Positions 1 to 13,015 of a stretch of DNA of 38,678 bases are shown piece after piece (positions within the stretch are counted from its first letter, which is position 1; each line of letters opens with the position of its first letter). Source of the DNA: Alphaproteobacteria bacterium (GTDB taxonomy: Bacteria > Pseudomonadota > Alphaproteobacteria > SMXQ01); NCBI GenBank assembly GCA_009380075.1, contig WHSO01000029.1, positions 1 through 38,678 on the forward strand, given 5' to 3'. A program made the position numbers and the translations under genes. The notes under the pieces are model-generated. The model saw only the letters and a program-made list of their open reading frames with translations. It did no database searches and was not told the origin of the DNA.

Positions 1-1039
1 GGACGCCGGCGACGCCGGCGATGCGCTCGACGCAGACGACGCCCTCGTGCATCGCCTTGTGGGCGAGCCACGGCGCTCCGACGAGGTCGCCGATGGCCCA
101 GACGCCGGGCTCCCCGGTCGCGCCCCATTTGTCGATGGCGACATGGCCCTTGTCGATCCGGACCTTGGTCTTTTCGAGGCCGAGGTTCTCGGTATTGGCG
201 GCGATACCGACGGCGAGGATCACGCGCGCGAACGTCTTTTTTTCCGCCTTGCCGCCCTTAGGCTCGATCTCCGCCGTCACGCCGCCCTTGCCGACCGCGA
301 GTGATTTCACGGTGGTCGAGGTCATGATGGTCATGCCCTGCTTCTTGAAGGATTTTTCGGCGAAGGCGGAGATATCGGCGTCCTCCACCGGCACGACGCG
401 GTCCAGGACCTCGACCACCGTCACCTCGGCGCCGAGATCGGAATAGAAGCTCGCGAATTCGATGCCGATGGCGCCCGAGCCGATCACCAGCAGCGACTTC
501 GGCATGGTTTCGGGGATCATCGCTTCCCGGTAGGTGACGATGTTCTTGCCGTCGGGCTCGAGCCCCGGCAGGGTCCGCGCCCGCGCCCCGGTGGCAAGGA
601 TCACGTTCTTCGCCGTGAGCCCCTCCATCGCCTTGCCGTCCTTGCCGGCGACCGCGACCTTGCGTACGCCACCGGCGCCGATCCCGTCAAGACGACCGTG
701 GCCGTCGACCACCGTCACCTTGTGCTTCTTCATCAGGCCGCTCACGCCCCGGGACAGTTGCCCGGCAACGTCGCGGGAGCGTTGCACCAGCTTTTTCAGG
801 TCGATGCCGTCGAATTTCGCCTTAATGCCGAATTCGCCCGCGCGCCCGATCAGGTGCGTGATCTCGGAGGCCCGCAGCAGCGCCTTGGTCGGGATGCAGC
901 CCCAGTTGAGGCAAATGCCCCCCATGTTTTCGCGTTCGACCACGCAGGTCTTGAGGCCGAGCTGGGCCGCGCGGACGGCGGCGACGTAACCGCCCGGCCC
1001 GCCGCCGATGATGATGAGGTCGAAGGATGTTTCGGCCAC
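1..1039 (-). CDS. lpdA: Dihydrolipoyl dehydrogenase (E3), 3' end cut by window
   Basis: FAD-dependent E3 subunit that reoxidises the dihydrolipoyl groups of the pyruvate dehydrogenase complex and passes electrons to NAD+. The GTG at 1039 opens the protein with VAETSFDLIIIGGGPGGY, a dinucleotide-binding fold (GxGxxG type). The redox-active disulfide motif follows as GGICLNWGCIPTK, with cysteines at residues 43 and 48. A second nucleotide-binding motif, VIGSGAIGIEFASF, lies mid-protein, and the reading frame is still open at base 1. About 346 residues are present, so the C-terminal dimerisation domain with the His-Glu pair is outside the window. It lies 18 bp downstream of pdhC on the same strand, in the usual pdhA-pdhB-pdhC-lpd order. 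No ATG lies near the N-terminus, so the GTG start is well supported. Confidence 0.96.
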   Translation of the reverse strand, partial: MAETSFDLIIIGGGPGGYVAAVRAAQLGLKTCVVERENMGGICLNWGCIPTKALLRASEITHLIGRAGEFGIKAKFDGIDLKKLVQRSRDVAGQLSRGVSGLMKKHKVTVVDGHGRLDGIGAGGVRKVAVAGKDGKAMEGLTAKNVILATGARARTLPGLEPDGKNIVTYREAMIPETMPKSLLVIGSGAIGIEFASFYSDLGAEVTVVEVLDRVVPVEDADISAFAEKSFKKQGMTIMTSTTVKSLAVGKGGVTAEIEPKGGKAEKKTFARVILAVGIAANTENLGLEKTKVRIDKGHVAIDKWGATGEPGVWAIGDLVGAPWLAHKAMHEGVVCVERIAGVAGV

Positions 1040-1057
1040 GAGGCCCTCCTTGCGGGA

Positions 1058-2383
1058 CTACAGAACCAGGCGGACCGGGTGTTCGATCAGCTCCCGGATA
1101 GCGCCCAAAAGCTTGGCGCCGAGTGCGCCGTCCACCGAGCGGTGATCGCAGGACATGGTCACCGTCATCAGGGTCGCGATGGCGATATCGCCGTCGCGCA
1201 CCACGGTGCGCGGCTCGCCCGCGCCGACGGCGAGGATGCAGGACTGCGGCGGATTGATGATGGCGGTGAAGTCGCGCACCCCGAACATGCCCATGTTGGA
1301 GATGGAGAAGGTGCCGCCCTGATATTCCTCGGGCTTGAGCTTGCCGACCCGCGCACGCGCGGCGAGGTCCTTCATCTCCGCCGAGATGGCGGCGAGGCCC
1401 TTGCGCTCGGCGGCCCGCACGATGGGAGTGATGAGGCCGCCCGCGTCGGTGGCAACGGCGACCGAGATATCGGCGGCATCATAGACGACCATACCGTCGT
1501 CACCCCAGGACACGTTGGCCTCGGGTACCTTGCGCAGCGCCAGCGCGCAGGCGCGGATGACGAAATCGTTGACCGAGATCTTGAGGGATTCGTCGGTTTC
1601 GTTGATCTCCTTGCGCAGGGCCAGCAGCGCGTCGATGTCGCAGTCCATGGTGACGTAGAAATGCGGGATCGTTTGCGTCGATTGGCTGAGGCGGCGGGCG
1701 ATGACCTTGCGTATGTTGCTGTGCGGCACGGTCTTGCTGCCGGCGGCGGCGAAGGTCATGCCGCTGCCGGCGAAGATGCCGCCGGAGGCCGCCGTGGCGC
1801 CGCCCGAAGCGATAAAGGCGTCCACATCGGCGCGAATGATGCGCCCGTGCGGGCCGGTGCCGGGGATGCGCGCCACCTCGATGCCGGCATCTTTCGCAAT
1901 ACGGCGCGCCAGCGGCGAAGCAAACACGCGTTCCCCGACCTTTGCGGCCGGTGCCGGGAACGGCGCAACGGGACGCGGCGCGGGCGCCGAGGCAGGCTTG
2001 GCCGGAGCAGATTCGGCCTTCGCCTCGGGTTTGGCTTCGGCTTCCGGTTTCGCTTCGGGTTTGGGCTCCGCCCTGCCCTCCGGTTTCGGTGCGGCGGCGA
2101 CCGCCTCTTTCGCGGCCTTGTCGAGGGCCGACGTGTTCTCGCCCTCTTCGAGCAGGAGCGCGATCGGCGCGTTCACCGCGACCCCTTCCGTCCCCTCCTT
2201 CACGAGGATGCGCCCCAGCGTGCCCTCGTCGACCGCCTCGACCTCCATGGTCGCCTTGTCGGTCTCGATCTCCGCCAGAAGGTCGCCGGACTTGACCGCG
2301 TCGCCTTCCTTCTTGAGCCAACTCGCGAGCTTGCCTTCGGTCATGGTGTGCGACAGCGCCGGCATCTTGATGGTGATGGGCAT
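1058..2383 (-). CDS. pdhC: Pyruvate dehydrogenase E2, dihydrolipoamide acetyltransferase
   Basis: Core acetyltransferase of the pyruvate dehydrogenase complex, 441 residues; it moves the acetyl group from the lipoyl arm to CoA. The ATG at 2383 was chosen because [14 protein letters not shown] starts a lipoyl domain and a GAGGAG ribosome site precedes it; the open frame continues upstream only as overlap with pdhB. The order is a lipoyl domain (about 1-78, lipoyl lysine K43 in ETDKATME), an Ala/Pro/Lys/Glu-rich linker (about 85-140), a peripheral subunit-binding domain ([23 protein letters not shown]) and the catalytic domain ending in the DHRSVDG active-site motif. There is one lipoyl domain, as usual in alphaproteobacterial E2. 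The 11-bp gap to pdhB implies cotranscription. Confidence 0.97.
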   Translation of the reverse strand: MPITIKMPALSHTMTEGKLASWLKKEGDAVKSGDLLAEIETDKATMEVEAVDEGTLGRILVKEGTEGVAVNAPIALLLEEGENTSALDKAAKEAVAAAPKPEGRAEPKPEAKPEAEAKPEAKAESAPAKPASAPAPRPVAPFPAPAAKVGERVFASPLARRIAKDAGIEVARIPGTGPHGRIIRADVDAFIASGGATAASGGIFAGSGMTFAAAGSKTVPHSNIRKVIARRLSQSTQTIPHFYVTMDCDIDALLALRKEINETDESLKISVNDFVIRACALALRKVPEANVSWGDDGMVVYDAADISVAVATDAGGLITPIVRAAERKGLAAISAEMKDLAARARVGKLKPEEYQGGTFSISNMGMFGVRDFTAIINPPQSCILAVGAGEPRTVVRDGDIAIATLMTVTMSCDHRSVDGALGAKLLGAIRELIEHPVRLVL

Positions 2384-2394
2384 GGCGTGGCTCC

Positions 2395-3831
2395 TCAGGC
2401 CCGGTAGGTGACGGCGCGGACGGCTTCGATGACGTCCTCGGTGTCCGGCAGCGCCAGGCGCTCCAGATTCGCGGCGTAGGGCAGCGGCACGTCGGCGGCG
2501 CAGACGCGTTGCAACGGCGCGTCGAGATAATCGAAGGCTTCCTCCATGATGCGCGCCGCGATCTCGGAGCCGATACCGGCATAGGGCCAGCCTTCCTCCA
2601 CCGTGACGATGCGGCCGGTCTTGGCGACCGAACGCACGATGGTCTCGGAATCGAGGGGACGCAGGGTGCGCAGGTCGATCACCTCGACCGAGATGCCCTC
2701 CTCCGCAAGCCGCTCCGCCGCCTCGAGGGCGTAGACCAGCGGCCGGGAGAACCCGACGATCGTGACGTCGCTGCCTTCGCGCAGAACCCGCGCCTTGCCG
2801 AGCGGCACCACGAAGTCCGGGTCCACCGGCACGTCGCCGGTGCGGCCGTAGAGGATTTCGTGTTCGAGGAAGATCACCGGATTGGGGTCGCGGATCGCGG
2901 CCTTGAGGAGTCCCTTGGCATCGTCGGCGCCAAAGGGCGAAACCACCTTCAGGCCGGGGATGTGCGAATACCAGCTCGCGTAGCACTGGGAATGCTGGGC
3001 GGCGACGCGGGCGGCGGCGCCGTTGGGACCGCGGAACACCATGTGGCAGTGAATCTGCCCGCCCGACATGTACAGCGTCTTGGCGGCGGAATTGATCAGG
3101 TGGTCCATCGCCTGCATGGCGAAGTTGAAGGTCATGAACTCGACGATGGGCTTGAGCCCACTGAAGGCGGCACCGATGGCGAGGCCGGTAAAGCCCGATT
3201 CGGTGATCGGGGTATCGACCACCCGGCGCGATCCGAATTCGTCGAGCAGCCCCTGGCTGACCTTGTAGGCGCCCTGGTACTCGGCGACTTCCTCGCCCAT
3301 CAGGAAGACGTCGGGGTCGCGGCGCATTTCCTCGGCCATGGCATCGCGCAGCGCCTCGCGCACGGTGATCGACGTGGTCTCGGTGTAGAACCTGGGATCG
3401 ACGTCGGTGGGCGGCGCGATCTTTGGCGCGGCAGGTCGGGATTCCTTGGGCGGTGCCTTCGCTTTCGAGGGCTCCGAGACCCCCGTACCGGTCTCGGCCT
3501 TCTCTTCGGAGGCCTCGGCGGGCGCTTCCTTGGCCTTGGGCTGTGCCTTTTCCTTTGGTTTGGCGTCGGCAATGGCGGACGGATCCTCGCCGTCCTCCAG
3601 CAGCATGGCGATGGTCTCGTTCACGGCGACGCCCTCGGTGCCCTCCGGCACGAGAATCTTGCCGACAGTGCCCTCGTCGACCGCCTCGACCTCCATGGTC
3701 GCCTTGTCGGTCTCGATTTCGGCGAGTACGTCGCCGGAACGCACGGCATCGCCTTCCTTCTTGAGCCAGCGGGCGATCTTGCCTTCCGTCATTGTGGGCG
3801 ACAGCGCCGGCATCAGGACATTGATCGGCAT
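2395..3831 (-). CDS. pdhB: Pyruvate dehydrogenase E1 beta subunit with N-terminal lipoyl domain
   Basis: Beta subunit of the heterotetrameric E1 component, 478 residues; with PdhA it decarboxylates pyruvate and reductively acetylates lipoyl groups. The ATG at 3831 starts a complete lipoyl domain ([14 protein letters not shown]; lipoyl lysine K43). This is followed by a charged Pro/Ala/Lys linker (about 85-150) and the transketolase-type pyrimidine-binding and C-terminal domains ([44 protein letters not shown]). The extra lipoyl domain on E1 beta is typical of alphaproteobacteria and absent from most other bacteria. Only one base separates the pdhA stop from this start, so translation is probably coupled. 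Its lipoyl-coding stretch is nearly identical in DNA to that of pdhC (see findings). Confidence 0.97.
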   Translation of the reverse strand: MPINVLMPALSPTMTEGKIARWLKKEGDAVRSGDVLAEIETDKATMEVEAVDEGTVGKILVPEGTEGVAVNETIAMLLEDGEDPSAIADAKPKEKAQPKAKEAPAEASEEKAETGTGVSEPSKAKAPPKESRPAAPKIAPPTDVDPRFYTETTSITVREALRDAMAEEMRRDPDVFLMGEEVAEYQGAYKVSQGLLDEFGSRRVVDTPITESGFTGLAIGAAFSGLKPIVEFMTFNFAMQAMDHLINSAAKTLYMSGGQIHCHMVFRGPNGAAARVAAQHSQCYASWYSHIPGLKVVSPFGADDAKGLLKAAIRDPNPVIFLEHEILYGRTGDVPVDPDFVVPLGKARVLREGSDVTIVGFSRPLVYALEAAERLAEEGISVEVIDLRTLRPLDSETIVRSVAKTGRIVTVEEGWPYAGIGSEIAARIMEEAFDYLDAPLQRVCAADVPLPYAANLERLALPDTEDVIEAVRAVTYRA

Positions 3832-3832
3832 G

Positions 3833-4891
3833 TCAGGCCTCCACCAGGACGTCGGTGTACAGTTCCTCTGGCGCGGGCTCCGCGTCGTTGACCGCGAAAT
3901 CCGCCGCATCGGTGACGATCTTCTTGACCTCGGCGTCGATCTTCTTGAGGTCGTCGGGCTTGGCCAGGTTGTGGGTAAACAGGAGGTCCGACAGGTGGTC
4001 GATGGGATCGCGTTCCTCGCGTACCTTCTGGACCTCTTCGCGGGTGCGGTAGCGCGCCGGGTCGGACATCGAATGGCCGCGGTAGCGGTAGGTCTCCATC
4101 TGCAGGATGAAGGGGCCCTTGCCGGCGCGGCAGTGCGCCACGGCTTCCGCTCCCGCCTTGCGCACGGCGAGGATGTCCATGCCGTCCACCTTGTGCCCGG
4201 GGATGCCGAAGGGCTCGCCCCGCTTGAAGAAGTCCGGGCTCGCCGAGGCGCGCGATACCGACGTGCCCATGCCGTACTGGTTGTTCTCGATGATGAAGAC
4301 GCAGGGCAGTTTCCACAGTGCAGCCATGTTGAAGCTCTCGAACACCTGGCCCTGGTTGGCGGCGCCGTCGCCGTAATAGGTCAGCGACACGTTGTTCTTG
4401 CCGCGGTACCGATGGGCAAAGGCGAGACCGGTGCCCACCGGCACACAAGCGCCGACGATGCCGTGGCCGCCGTAGAAGTTCTTTTCCTTGGAGAACATGT
4501 GCATGGAGCCGCCCTTGCCGTGGGAATAACCGCCCCGGCGCCCGGTCAGCTCGGCCATGACACCCTTCGGGTCCATCCCGCAGGCCAGCATGTGGCCGTG
4601 GTCGCGATAGGTGGTGACCACCGTGTCGTCAGGTGTGAGGTTCGCCTGCATGCCGACGACGACCGCTTCCTGCCCGATGTAGAGATGGCAGAAGCCGGCT
4701 ATCTGCCCTTGCCCGTAGAGCTGACCCGCCTTTTCCTCGAACCTGCGGATCAACGACATGTCGCGGTAGAGCTTGAGCAATGCCCCCTTGTCGAGATCGG
4801 GCTTGGCAGGCCTGGACGGCAGCGCACGCTTGCCCTTCGACTTGGCGGTGGCGCGCGAACGGGACGTTGGCGTCTTGGCGGCACGGGCCAT
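3833..4891 (-). CDS. pdhA: Pyruvate dehydrogenase E1 alpha subunit
   Basis: Alpha subunit of E1, 352 residues; binds thiamine diphosphate and carries the phosphorylation-loop region of E1. Features seen: a basic Ala/Lys/Arg/Ser-rich N-terminal tail (about 1-30), the core starting [19 protein letters not shown], the RDHGHML loop, [17 protein letters not shown], and the ThDP/Mg motif [14 protein letters not shown] ending in [10 protein letters not shown]. The ATG at 4891 follows GAGGA; an upstream in-frame start at 4957 would add 22 unconserved residues and is less likely. It is the first gene of the pdhABC-lpd run, and an AT-rich segment that probably holds the promoter lies upstream. Confidence 0.97.
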   Translation of the reverse strand: MARAAKTPTSRSRATAKSKGKRALPSRPAKPDLDKGALLKLYRDMSLIRRFEEKAGQLYGQGQIAGFCHLYIGQEAVVVGMQANLTPDDTVVTTYRDHGHMLACGMDPKGVMAELTGRRGGYSHGKGGSMHMFSKEKNFYGGHGIVGACVPVGTGLAFAHRYRGKNNVSLTYYGDGAANQGQVFESFNMAALWKLPCVFIIENNQYGMGTSVSRASASPDFFKRGEPFGIPGHKVDGMDILAVRKAGAEAVAHCRAGKGPFILQMETYRYRGHSMSDPARYRTREEVQKVREERDPIDHLSDLLFTHNLAKPDDLKKIDAEVKKIVTDAADFAVNDAEPAPEELYTDVLVEA

Positions 4892-4981
4892 GGAGCGGGT
4901 TCCTCGATAGGGTGTTTCGTTATCTTTGGCCCCGAAGCGGGCCGGATGAGGTGGCACGATACACCTGAATCCGAAGCCTGG

Positions 4982-5075
4982 CGACGCGAATTAATTATTA
5001 GAATTCAATGGGATATTTTTATTTAACTGGATATAAGTTAAAACTATTAATTTTAGTCTATTTAGACCGGCGTCC
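4982..5075 (-). promoter_or_regulatory. AT-rich upstream region of the pdh operon, probable promoter
   Basis: About 90 bases of strikingly AT-rich sequence in an otherwise GC-rich window, 90-185 bp upstream of the pdhA start. Several TATAAT-like and TTGAAT-like hexamers occur on the minus strand, and I cannot single out one pair. Position and composition suggest the promoter and upstream-element region of pdhABC-lpd. No operator can be assigned. Confidence 0.45.
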
Positions 5076-5100
5076 GCGCAATTTTATTCGGGAGCCACGA

Positions 5101-5148
5101 CGTAAAAACGCAACGAAGCGTTCCCGGATCCATCACCGGGTCTTCGTT
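5101..5148 (-). terminator. Intrinsic terminator after the ftsB-like gene
   Basis: Read on the minus strand, AACGAAG (5148-5142) pairs with CTTCGTT (5118-5112). An inner CCCGG/CCGGG stem sits at 5140-5136 and 5127-5123. The hairpin is followed at once by GCGTTTTTACG (5111-5101). It lies 27 bp past the ftsB-like stop codon, so that unit ends before the pdh promoter region. Confidence 0.75.
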
Positions 5149-5175
5149 CAAAGGGGAGATGACCGACAGCGGCGA

Positions 5176-5583
5176 CTAGAATCGTTCGAGCGAGATTCGC
5201 AAGGCACGGGCATGGGCTTTCGGGCGCGGCGCGGGCTCGACCGAGATGGGGTCGATCCGGCCGGTGTGCACGCCCTTGGCCGGGATCACCACCTCGTCGC
5301 GGTGGACGTAGCCGAGCATGGCGCGGACGCGTTCCTCGAGCAGGTCGCGGTCGAGGCTGTCCGGCTGAAGCAGCCGCACCCGGGAGGCCAGACCTTCACG
5401 TTTGGTGCTGATGCGGTCGTATTCGAGGCGGGCGTCCTCGACCTGCTGGCCCAGCTTGAACCAGGCAAGAAGGCCGCGGTCGCCCTGGACCGCGTGATAG
5501 GCGAAATAGGCAAAGACGGTGGCGGCGATCACCGGGCCGATGATGTGATGGGCACGTGTCCTGAGATGACCGAGCAACGTCAT
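5176..5583 (-). CDS. ftsB: FtsB/DivIC-family septum formation initiator protein
   Basis: Small bitopic membrane protein of 135 residues, expected in the FtsQ-FtsL-FtsB divisome subcomplex. It has a short basic N-terminus, one membrane segment (about 14-34, GPVIAATVFAYFAYHAV), and then a periplasmic coiled-coil stretch (about 42-75, QQVEDARLEYDRISTKREGL). Next comes the conserved short segment DRDLLEERVRAMLGYVHRDEVVI and a Pro/Ala/Arg tail. Its place just downstream of eno is a widely conserved context for ftsB. No clear Shine-Dalgarno precedes the ATG, and a 7-bp inverted repeat lies immediately upstream. Family membership is solid; the symbol is given by context and architecture. Confidence 0.85.
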   Translation of the reverse strand: MTLLGHLRTRAHHIIGPVIAATVFAYFAYHAVQGDRGLLAWFKLGQQVEDARLEYDRISTKREGLASRVRLLQPDSLDRDLLEERVRAMLGYVHRDEVVIPAKGVHTGRIDPISVEPAPRPKAHARALRISLERF

Positions 5584-5590
5584 GGCCCGA

Positions 5591-5610
5591 GGGAATCACA
5601 GCCGATTCCC
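5591..5610. promoter_or_regulatory. Perfect 7-bp inverted repeat just upstream of ftsB
   Basis: GGGAATC (5591-5597) and GATTCCC (5604-5610) form a perfect inverted repeat with a 6-nt spacer, starting 8 bp upstream of the ftsB ATG. On the minus strand a TTGACG hexamer lies immediately before it (5617-5612). It could be an operator over the promoter, or an RNA hairpin that covers the translation start. Confidence 0.4.
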
Positions 5611-5730
5611 GGACGTCAAGAAAAAAGAATCAATTGAATCTGGAATCTAACCAGGAGTCTTCGAACTACGAATCAGGTTCGTCCCCGAAGGCTCAGAACC
5701 GGTGCACCGCGGACAGGCCTGGGCGCTGCC

Positions 5731-9553
<3,823 letters not shown>

Positions 9554-9615
9554 CTAGCACCGATTCAAAACTGCGGCAGCTGAGGGCAAATATTCCACTC
9601 CGCGCGGGCGACGTG

Positions 9616-9645
9616 AAAAGGGCGGCTCCACCGTCGCCGCCCTTT
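9616..9645 (-). terminator. Intrinsic terminator after secG
   Basis: A perfect 10-bp stem (AAAGGGCGGC 9617-9626 with GCCGCCCTTT 9636-9645) and a 9-nt loop. On the minus strand the hairpin runs into TTTT at 9619-9616. It lies 31 bp past the secG stop and separates tpiA/secG transcription from pyrG. Confidence 0.75.
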
Positions 9646-9675
9646 GCCGTTGCGTTGCACCGGAATCGCATCGCC

Positions 9676-10029
9676 TCATCGGCCGAGCGGCGCGGCCGGC
9701 GCGGCCGGCGGAGTCGGGGTGGGCGCCGCGGGTGCGCCGGGTGTGGCAGGTGTCGCCGGTGTCGTGGGCTGCACCGGCACGGTGTCGAGCACCGACCGCG
9801 GCTTGCGCTCGTGACTTGCGAGGATGGCGAGTGTCAGCGACGTCGCGATGAAGGCGACGGCGAGGACCGCCGTCACCCGCGTGAGGAAGTTCGCCTGGCC
9901 GCGTGCCGTCATCATGCCGCCGCCCGATCCCCCGATGCCGAGCGCACCGCCTTCCGAACGCTGCAGCAGGATCACGATGACGAGTCCGAGCGCGAGGAAG
10001 AGATGGATGATGAGAAGTATGGTGGTCAT
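9676..10029 (-). CDS. secG: Protein-export membrane protein SecG
   Basis: Small inner-membrane subunit of the SecYEG translocon, 117 residues. It has two membrane segments (about 2-23, TILLIIHLFLALGLVIVILL, and about 50-72, TAVLAVAFIATSLTLAIL). These are joined by the diagnostic QRSEGGALGIGGSGGGMMTARG loop, and a Pro/Ala/Thr-rich tail of about 35 residues follows. Such low-complexity tails are common in alphaproteobacterial SecG. The ATG at 10029 is preferred over an upstream TTG at 10035. It lies 116 bp downstream of tpiA, and a hairpin lies between them. Confidence 0.93.
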   Translation of the reverse strand: MTTILLIIHLFLALGLVIVILLQRSEGGALGIGGSGGGMMTARGQANFLTRVTAVLAVAFIATSLTLAILASHERKPRSVLDTVPVQPTTPATPATPGAPAAPTPTPPAAPAAPLGR

Positions 10030-10073
10030 GGGCAACCGGTTGCGGGGTCAGGCCGAAGCTGGCAGGAACATAG

Positions 10074-10094
10074 TTCCATCGGGCGGCGATGGAA
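10074..10094. repeat. Perfect 8-bp hairpin between tpiA and secG
   Basis: TTCCATCG (10074-10081) and CGATGGAA (10087-10094) with a 5-nt loop. There is no T-tract on either side, so it is a weak terminator candidate at best. An RNA-stability or attenuator element between tpiA and secG is equally possible. Confidence 0.4.
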
Positions 10095-10145
10095 AGACCC
10101 AATTCGGCAACCGGAATGCGCTGGAATTCCGCCCCTTCCGCGGAT

Positions 10146-10898
10146 TCAGGGCGCGGTGCGGGCGATCGCCACGAAGGACGCGGCGTCGAGGCTCGCGCCG
10201 CCGACGAGGGCGCCGTTGACGTTGGCCACCGCCAGCAGTTCGCGCGCGTTGTCGGCCTTCACCGATCCGCCGTAGAGAATCCGCACGCTGTCCGGATCGT
10301 CGACCTTGCCACCGAGCTCCTTGCGGATATGGGCGTGCGCCTCGGCCACTTCCGCGACCGTCGGCGTGCGCCCGGTGCCGATCGCCCATACCGGCTCGTA
10401 GGCGATGACCGTGTGGGCCGCCGTCGCGCCGGCGGGGACCGAGCCCGCGATCTGGCGCGAGAGCACCGCCAGCGTCTGGCCCGAGTCGCGCTCGGCCCCG
10501 GTCTCGCCGATGCAGATGATGGCGGTCATCCCGATCTTTTGTGCGGCTTCGGCCTTGGCGCGGACGTCGGCGTCGGTCTCGCGATGATCAGTGCGGCGCT
10601 CCGAATGGCCGACGATGACATAGGTCGCACCCGCGCCCGCGAGCATCGACGCCGAGATGTCGCCGGTATGCGCGCCGGTGTTTTCGGCGTGGCAGTCCTG
10701 ACCGCCGGTGGCGATGTCGGTACCATCGACGACGTGGGACACCGCGGCCAGCACGACCGCCGGCGGGCACAATAGAAGATCGCAGGCGAGCGTTTCCTTC
10801 GACGCGGCCGCGAGGACCGCCTTGGCCAACGCAACACCATGAGCGCCGCCGCGGTGCATCTTCCAGTTACCCGCGATCAGCGATTTCGGACCGGTCAC
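10146..10898 (-). CDS. tpiA: Triosephosphate isomerase
   Basis: Interconverts dihydroxyacetone phosphate and glyceraldehyde-3-phosphate; 250 residues. Catalytic and signature segments are intact: LIAGNWKMH (active-site Asn and Lys), VIVGHSERR (catalytic His), the glutamate motif [15 protein letters not shown] with its flexible loop, and [10 protein letters not shown] at the phosphate-binding end. The GTG at 10898 was chosen because it directly precedes [13 protein letters not shown] and follows GGGGGA at good spacing. The longer frame to 11021 has no family support and would run through the promoter. It is transcribed divergently from ppiD. Confidence 0.96.
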   Translation of the reverse strand: MTGPKSLIAGNWKMHRGGAHGVALAKAVLAAASKETLACDLLLCPPAVVLAAVSHVVDGTDIATGGQDCHAENTGAHTGDISASMLAGAGATYVIVGHSERRTDHRETDADVRAKAEAAQKIGMTAIICIGETGAERDSGQTLAVLSRQIAGSVPAGATAAHTVIAYEPVWAIGTGRTPTVAEVAEAHAHIRKELGGKVDDPDSVRILYGGSVKADNARELLAVANVNGALVGGASLDAASFVAIARTAP

Positions 10899-10939
10899 GA
10901 CGATTTCCCCCAATAAGTGTACGGTTTTTCTCCCGCCGC

Positions 10940-10967
10940 TGTTTAGCATGACGGCCCGGGCAGTCAA
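10940..10967 (-). promoter_or_regulatory. Predicted sigma-70-type promoter of tpiA
   Basis: On the minus strand, TTGACT (10967-10962) is separated by 16 nt from TAAACA (10945-10940). The latter is preceded by TGC, giving an extended -10 look. It lies about 40 bp upstream of the tpiA GTG. Confidence 0.5.
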
Positions 10968-11027
10968 GGAGGAATTGCGAATGCGGATCAATCCTGCCGC
11001 GAGAACCGCCCTCGCCCGCAAACCCTG

Positions 11028-11056
11028 TTGCAGCGCCCGGGACCCCCACCTATGAT
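11028..11056 (+). promoter_or_regulatory. Predicted sigma-70-type promoter of ppiD-trpE
   Basis: TTGCAG (11028-11033), a 17-nt spacer, and TATGAT (11051-11056). Both hexamers are close to consensus with ideal spacing. It lies 76 bp upstream of the ppiD ATG, and trpE follows ppiD after 5 bp, so it may drive both. Confidence 0.55.
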
Positions 11057-11132
11057 GCCGGGCTTCATCCGGGGGAGTGGGCCCGCGTCCCTACTCCAAA
11101 TGTATCAATGACTTAACGGACGTTGTTCAGAC

Positions 11133-13010
11133 ATGCTGCAGGCACTTCGCAATCAGGCCTCGTCCTGGCTCATCAAAGCCCTGCTCGGCCTGCTGATTCT
11201 CAGTTTCGCCGTCTGGGGCATCAACGACGTGTTCCTGGGCGAACGCGACCCCGTGATCATCACCGTCGGCGACGTCCAGATGACCCGGTCCCAGGTCAAC
11301 GACGAAATCCGCGATGAAATGAATCGCCTTCAGCCGCTGTTCGGCGGGCGGCTCAACCGCGCCGAGGCGGACCGCATGGGCATCACCGACCAGGTGGTCG
11401 AGAACCTCGTCAACCGCGCCGCCGTCAACCAGGGCGCCGCCGATCTCGGCATCGTCATCTCCGACCGGATGGTGGCGCGCCGCATCCAGTCCGATCCCGC
11501 TTTCCGCAACAGCCGCGGGGAGTTCGACCGCACCGTCTTCGCCCAGGTTCTGTCGCGCGCCAGCATGAACGAGGGCTTCTATGTCGCCAACCTCAAGCGC
11601 GATCTCACCGCCTCCTTCATCAACCGCGCCATCGGCGCGGCGGTGACGGTGCCCGCGGCCGTCGTCGACCCGCTCGTCCGTTTCCGCGCCGAACGCCGCC
11701 TCGCCAGGTCGGTGCTCGTGCCGACCGTGCCCGAGAGCGCGGTCGGCGAACCCACGGACGCCGAAATCCAGGCCTACTACAAGGCCAACAGCCAGCGCTT
11801 CATGACGCCGCCGCTGCGCGACGTGAGCTGGACCCATCTCGATCCCGAAACGCTGTCGGCGGAAATTCGGGTCGGCGAGGACCGGCTGAAGCAGGCCTAC
11901 GAGGACCGCAAGGAGGAGTTCACCACCCGCGACCGGCGCGAGCTCGATCAGGTCGTGTTCCGTACCGAGGCCGCCGCCGCGGAAGCGACGAAGCAGGTCG
12001 CCGCCGGCAAGTCCCTCGCCGAGGCGGCCGCGGCGGTGGACAAGAATCTCAAGCCGGTGTCTCTCGGCTGGATCGAACGCAAGGACATGCTGCCGGAGCT
12101 CGCCGAACCCGTCTTCGCCCTCAACAAGGGCGACGTCTCGAAGCCGCTCAAGAGCGCGCTCGGCTGGCACATCATCGCGGTCAAGGACGCCGAGGTCGGC
12201 CGGGTCAGGCCGTTCGACGAGATCAAGGACCAGCTCCGCAAGGACATCGCCACGCGCGAGGCAACCGACACCATCCTGACGCTGACCAACAAGCTCGAGG
12301 ACGCGCTGGCGGCGGGCGCCGGCCTCGACGAGGCGGCGCGCCAGATCAACCTGCGGGCGCGGCGGGCGGAGGCCCTCGATGCGCGCGGCAACGACGCGAC
12401 CGGCGCGGCGGTGGAAAACCTGCCCAAGGGCGGCGCCTTCCTGCGCACCGCCTTCGAAACGCCGGAGGGCCAGGACAGCGCCCTCACCGAGGCCCAGGGC
12501 GGCGGGTTCTTCATCCTCCGCGTCAACAAGGTGACCCCGCCCCAGCTCCAGCCGCTCGACGCGGTTCGCGACGAGGTGGTAAAGGCGACCAGGGCCGAAG
12601 CCCGCGCCAAGGCGACCGAAGCCCGCGCCAGGGCAATCCTCGAGAAGATCACCTCGGGCACCACCATCGACGCCGTGGCCAAGACGGAAAAGCTGACGGT
12701 CAGGACCTCTCCCCCCTTCACCCGCCTCACCCATGACGCGGAGAGCGGCCTGCCGGCGTCTCTCATGGACCAGATGTTCGCGCTCAAACCCGGCGAAGGC
12801 GCCGTGGCCGAGGGCAACGACGGCCACGTCGTGGCGGTGCTGGCCGAGATCAAGACGCCGTCGGAAAAGGAAAAGACCGAAACCGCCAACAGCCTGCGCG
12901 ATGAAATGCGCCAGGGCATCACCGGCGACCTGTTCCAGCAGTTTGTCGCCAGCCTGCGCGGGCGCTATGACGTCTCGGTCAGGACCGGGCTCCTGCGGGA
13001 ACGTCAGTAA
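11133..13010 (+). CDS. ppiD: PpiD-type membrane-anchored periplasmic peptidyl-prolyl isomerase/chaperone
   Basis: A 625-residue SurA/parvulin-family folding factor anchored in the inner membrane and facing the periplasm, where it meets proteins leaving the Sec translocon. Seen: a short cytoplasmic N-terminus and one membrane segment (about 14-33, LIKALLGLLILSFAVWGIND); a SurA N-like chaperone region (about 40-250); a parvulin domain (about 265-365, RRELDQVVFRTEAA through LGWIERKDMLPELAEPVF and ALGWHIIAVKD); then a C-terminal chaperone extension. The ATG at 11133 begins the typical MLQALRNQASSWLIK, although no strong ribosome site is evident. The cluster secG-tpiA-ppiD-trpE is a common alphaproteobacterial neighbourhood. 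Confidence 0.92.
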   Translation: MLQALRNQASSWLIKALLGLLILSFAVWGINDVFLGERDPVIITVGDVQMTRSQVNDEIRDEMNRLQPLFGGRLNRAEADRMGITDQVVENLVNRAAVNQGAADLGIVISDRMVARRIQSDPAFRNSRGEFDRTVFAQVLSRASMNEGFYVANLKRDLTASFINRAIGAAVTVPAAVVDPLVRFRAERRLARSVLVPTVPESAVGEPTDAEIQAYYKANSQRFMTPPLRDVSWTHLDPETLSAEIRVGEDRLKQAYEDRKEEFTTRDRRELDQVVFRTEAAAAEATKQVAAGKSLAEAAAAVDKNLKPVSLGWIERKDMLPELAEPVFALNKGDVSKPLKSALGWHIIAVKDAEVGRVRPFDEIKDQLRKDIATREATDTILTLTNKLEDALAAGAGLDEAARQINLRARRAEALDARGNDATGAAVENLPKGGAFLRTAFETPEGQDSALTEAQGGGFFILRVNKVTPPQLQPLDAVRDEVVKATRAEARAKATEARARAILEKITSGTTIDAVAKTEKLTVRTSPPFTRLTHDAESGLPASLMDQMFALKPGEGAVAEGNDGHVVAVLAEIKTPSEKEKTETANSLRDEMRQGITGDLFQQFVASLRGRYDVSVRTGLLRERQ

Positions 13011-13015
13011 CTACT

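Noticed and set aside
698-2407. Long plus-strand open frame of 569 codons opposite lpdA and pdhC
   Set aside because: It is antisense to two well-conserved genes and has the Arg/Gly/Asp/His-rich composition of shadow frames in GC-rich DNA. No family motif.
5101-5148. Possible tRNA or small RNA in the pdhA-ftsB gap
   Set aside because: The structure is a single interrupted hairpin followed by a T-run on the minus strand, which fits an intrinsic terminator; there is no cloverleaf.
11127-12827. Minus-strand open frame of 566 codons opposite ppiD
   Set aside because: Shadow of ppiD: repeated G-D-G/A-V-H patterns, no domain, no ribosome site.
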